Under the pieces are notes generated by a model. The model saw only the letters and a list, made by a program, of their open reading frames with translations. It was not told where the DNA came from and searched no databases. Made by a program: the position numbers and the translations under genes. Below are positions 32,528 through 33,008 of a stretch of DNA of 33,008 nucleotides, piece after piece. Numbering within the stretch: the first letter of the stretch is position 1; each line of letters starts with the position of its first letter. Source of the stretch: Flavobacteriales bacterium (GTDB lineage: Bacteria > Bacteroidota > Bacteroidia > Flavobacteriales_F > PHOS-HE28); NCBI GenBank assembly GCA_016788285.1, contig JAEUSW010000345.1, positions 1 through 33,008 on the forward strand, in the 5' to 3' direction.

Positions 32528-32535
32528 CGAAGTTA
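32528..32535 (-). promoter_or_regulatory. -7-type promoter element TAACTTCG for the caspase-like/cyclase operon
   Basis: The minus strand reads TAACTTCG (TAnnTTCG), 6 bases before the ATG at 32521. It predicts a leaderless or nearly leaderless message for the first gene of the operon. Confidence 0.45.
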
Positions 32536-32542
32536 GGCCCGA

Positions 32543-32556
32543 CGCGGCATGCCGCG
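32543..32556. promoter_or_regulatory. 14-base perfect palindrome upstream of the caspase-like gene
   Basis: CGCGGCATGCCGCG is fully self-complementary and ends 7 bases upstream of the promoter element, in the 46-base gap after the DUF5723-like gene. It could be an operator between the -33 and -7 boxes. As a hairpin it would have little loop and no T-tract, so a terminator is less likely. Confidence 0.35.
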
Positions 32557-32567
32557 CCACCCTCCGG

Positions 32568-33008
32568 TCAGATGCGGAAGCGCAGGATGCCCATGGCCAG
32601 GGACACCGTGGGCGTGTCCTGGCTGAAGAAGGACAGCACGTCGCGGCTGGCGAAGCCCCCCTCCCACTGGCCTGACGGCAGGCGGAAGAGCAGGCCCATC
32701 GGCAGGCGGGTGTCGTAGTTGCCACCGGTGACCACCCCGGCCTGCAGGGTGAGGAACTTCACCGGGCTGTACTCGCCGCCCAGGCTGAACTGGGGCTTGG
32801 CGAGGTTGCCGGGCACATCGTTCAGCGGCAGCACCACATCGAGGCCCACCTCGGCCTTGTCCGGCACCACGTAGCTGGCGCCCACCCGCAGCATGCTCGG
32901 GGTGGCCACGCGCTTTTCGGCCAGGCCCTCCCAGTTGAGGATGCCGAGCTCGGAGGTGATCACCTCGGCCTGGTCGAAGAAGTTGTAGCTGGTGAAGCCC
33001 GGGCTGTC
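32568..33008 (-). CDS. DUF5723-like outer-membrane beta-barrel protein (5' partial)
   Basis: The frame is open to base 33008, so the N-terminus is outside the window; 146 residues remain. They alternate in short strands typical of outer-membrane barrels: SMLRVGASYVVPDKAEVGLDVVLPL, then KPQFSLGGEYSPVKFLTLQAGVVTGG and LSLAMGILRFRI with the terminal aromatic and charged residues. The pattern of PTSxRxGASY..VGADVV and the ending ..SLAMGILRFRF resembles DUF5723 proteins of Bacteroidota, whose function is unknown. A PorP/SprF-like barrel is the alternative. It is upstream of the caspase-like gene on the same strand. Confidence 0.72.
   Translation of the reverse strand, partial: DSPGFTSYNFFDQAEVITSELGILNWEGLAEKRVATPSMLRVGASYVVPDKAEVGLDVVLPLNDVPGNLAKPQFSLGGEYSPVKFLTLQAGVVTGGNYDTRLPMGLLFRLPSGQWEGGFASRDVLSFFSQDTPTVSLAMGILRFRI

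Noticed and set aside
29054-32536. Plus-strand open frame of 1160 codons opposite the cyclase and caspase-like genes
   Set aside because: Its His/Val/Ala/Gly-rich translation has no domain pattern and it lies wholly antisense to two clear genes. In GC-rich DNA the frame opposite a gene is often open by chance.

Overview
The window is about two-thirds G+C and almost fully coding: about 30 genes, no RNA genes, no insertion sequences, no CRISPR array, and no gap longer than about 225 bases between genes. Gene content points to a high-GC member of the Bacteroidota, probably a Flavobacteriales-like lineage. The main clues are a secreted protein with a type IX secretion C-terminal sorting domain, an unusually long NusB, a PUR/DUF3276 protein, the order parA-parB-DUF5683-dapB-lepB, a beta-propeller/Y_Y_Y sensor, and promoter-like octamers of the Bacteroidota -7 type (TAnnTTTG, here often TAnnTTCG). 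The lineage is inferred from gene content only.

Layout. (1) 1-7719 is a mannose-glycan region: a GH92 alpha-mannosidase with its 5' end cut by the window edge, a large type IX-secreted CUB-like protein, and a minus-strand pair, cutC then a GH2 beta-mannosidase, whose genes overlap by 4 bases. (2) 7780-13880 is mixed housekeeping: a TPR sensor histidine kinase, a DEAD-box helicase, a cyclophilin lipoprotein, a minus-strand run (STAS-like protein, acyltransferase, cysteine-free thioredoxin-fold protein), and a DEDDh exonuclease. (3) 13885-17844 is a minus-strand core cluster: leucine dehydrogenase, nusB, a DUF1573 lipoprotein, yajC, coaE and a small membrane protein, with a period-8 tandem repeat ahead of coaE. 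(4) 17953-27220 runs on the plus strand: an MsbA-like ABC exporter, a PUR/DUF3276 protein, parA, parB, a DUF5683 protein, dapB with an Ala-Pro hexamer array, two tandem signal peptidases, a TPR lipoprotein and a CoA-type Nudix hydrolase. (5) 27197-33008 is on the minus strand: a DUF5723-like outer-membrane protein (5' end cut by the window edge), then a two-gene unit of a periplasmic TPR/Ig/caspase-like protein and a 14-repeat propeller receptor fused to a class III adenylate cyclase.

How they work together. GH92, GH2 and CutC fit trimming of N-glycan or mannan oligosaccharides. The central blocks serve chromosome partitioning, protein export, lysine/peptidoglycan precursor synthesis, CoA synthesis and transcription elongation. 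The most system-like unit is the cyclase plus caspase-like pair. The cyclase keeps every catalytic residue I can identify. Its partner keeps the caspase His loop, but an Ala stands where the catalytic Cys should be and the protein ends just after it, so it looks like a pseudo-protease rather than a peptidase.

A window-wide pattern is an AnnTTYG octamer 4-7 bases before the start codon of six genes, which suggests leaderless or nearly leaderless transcripts.
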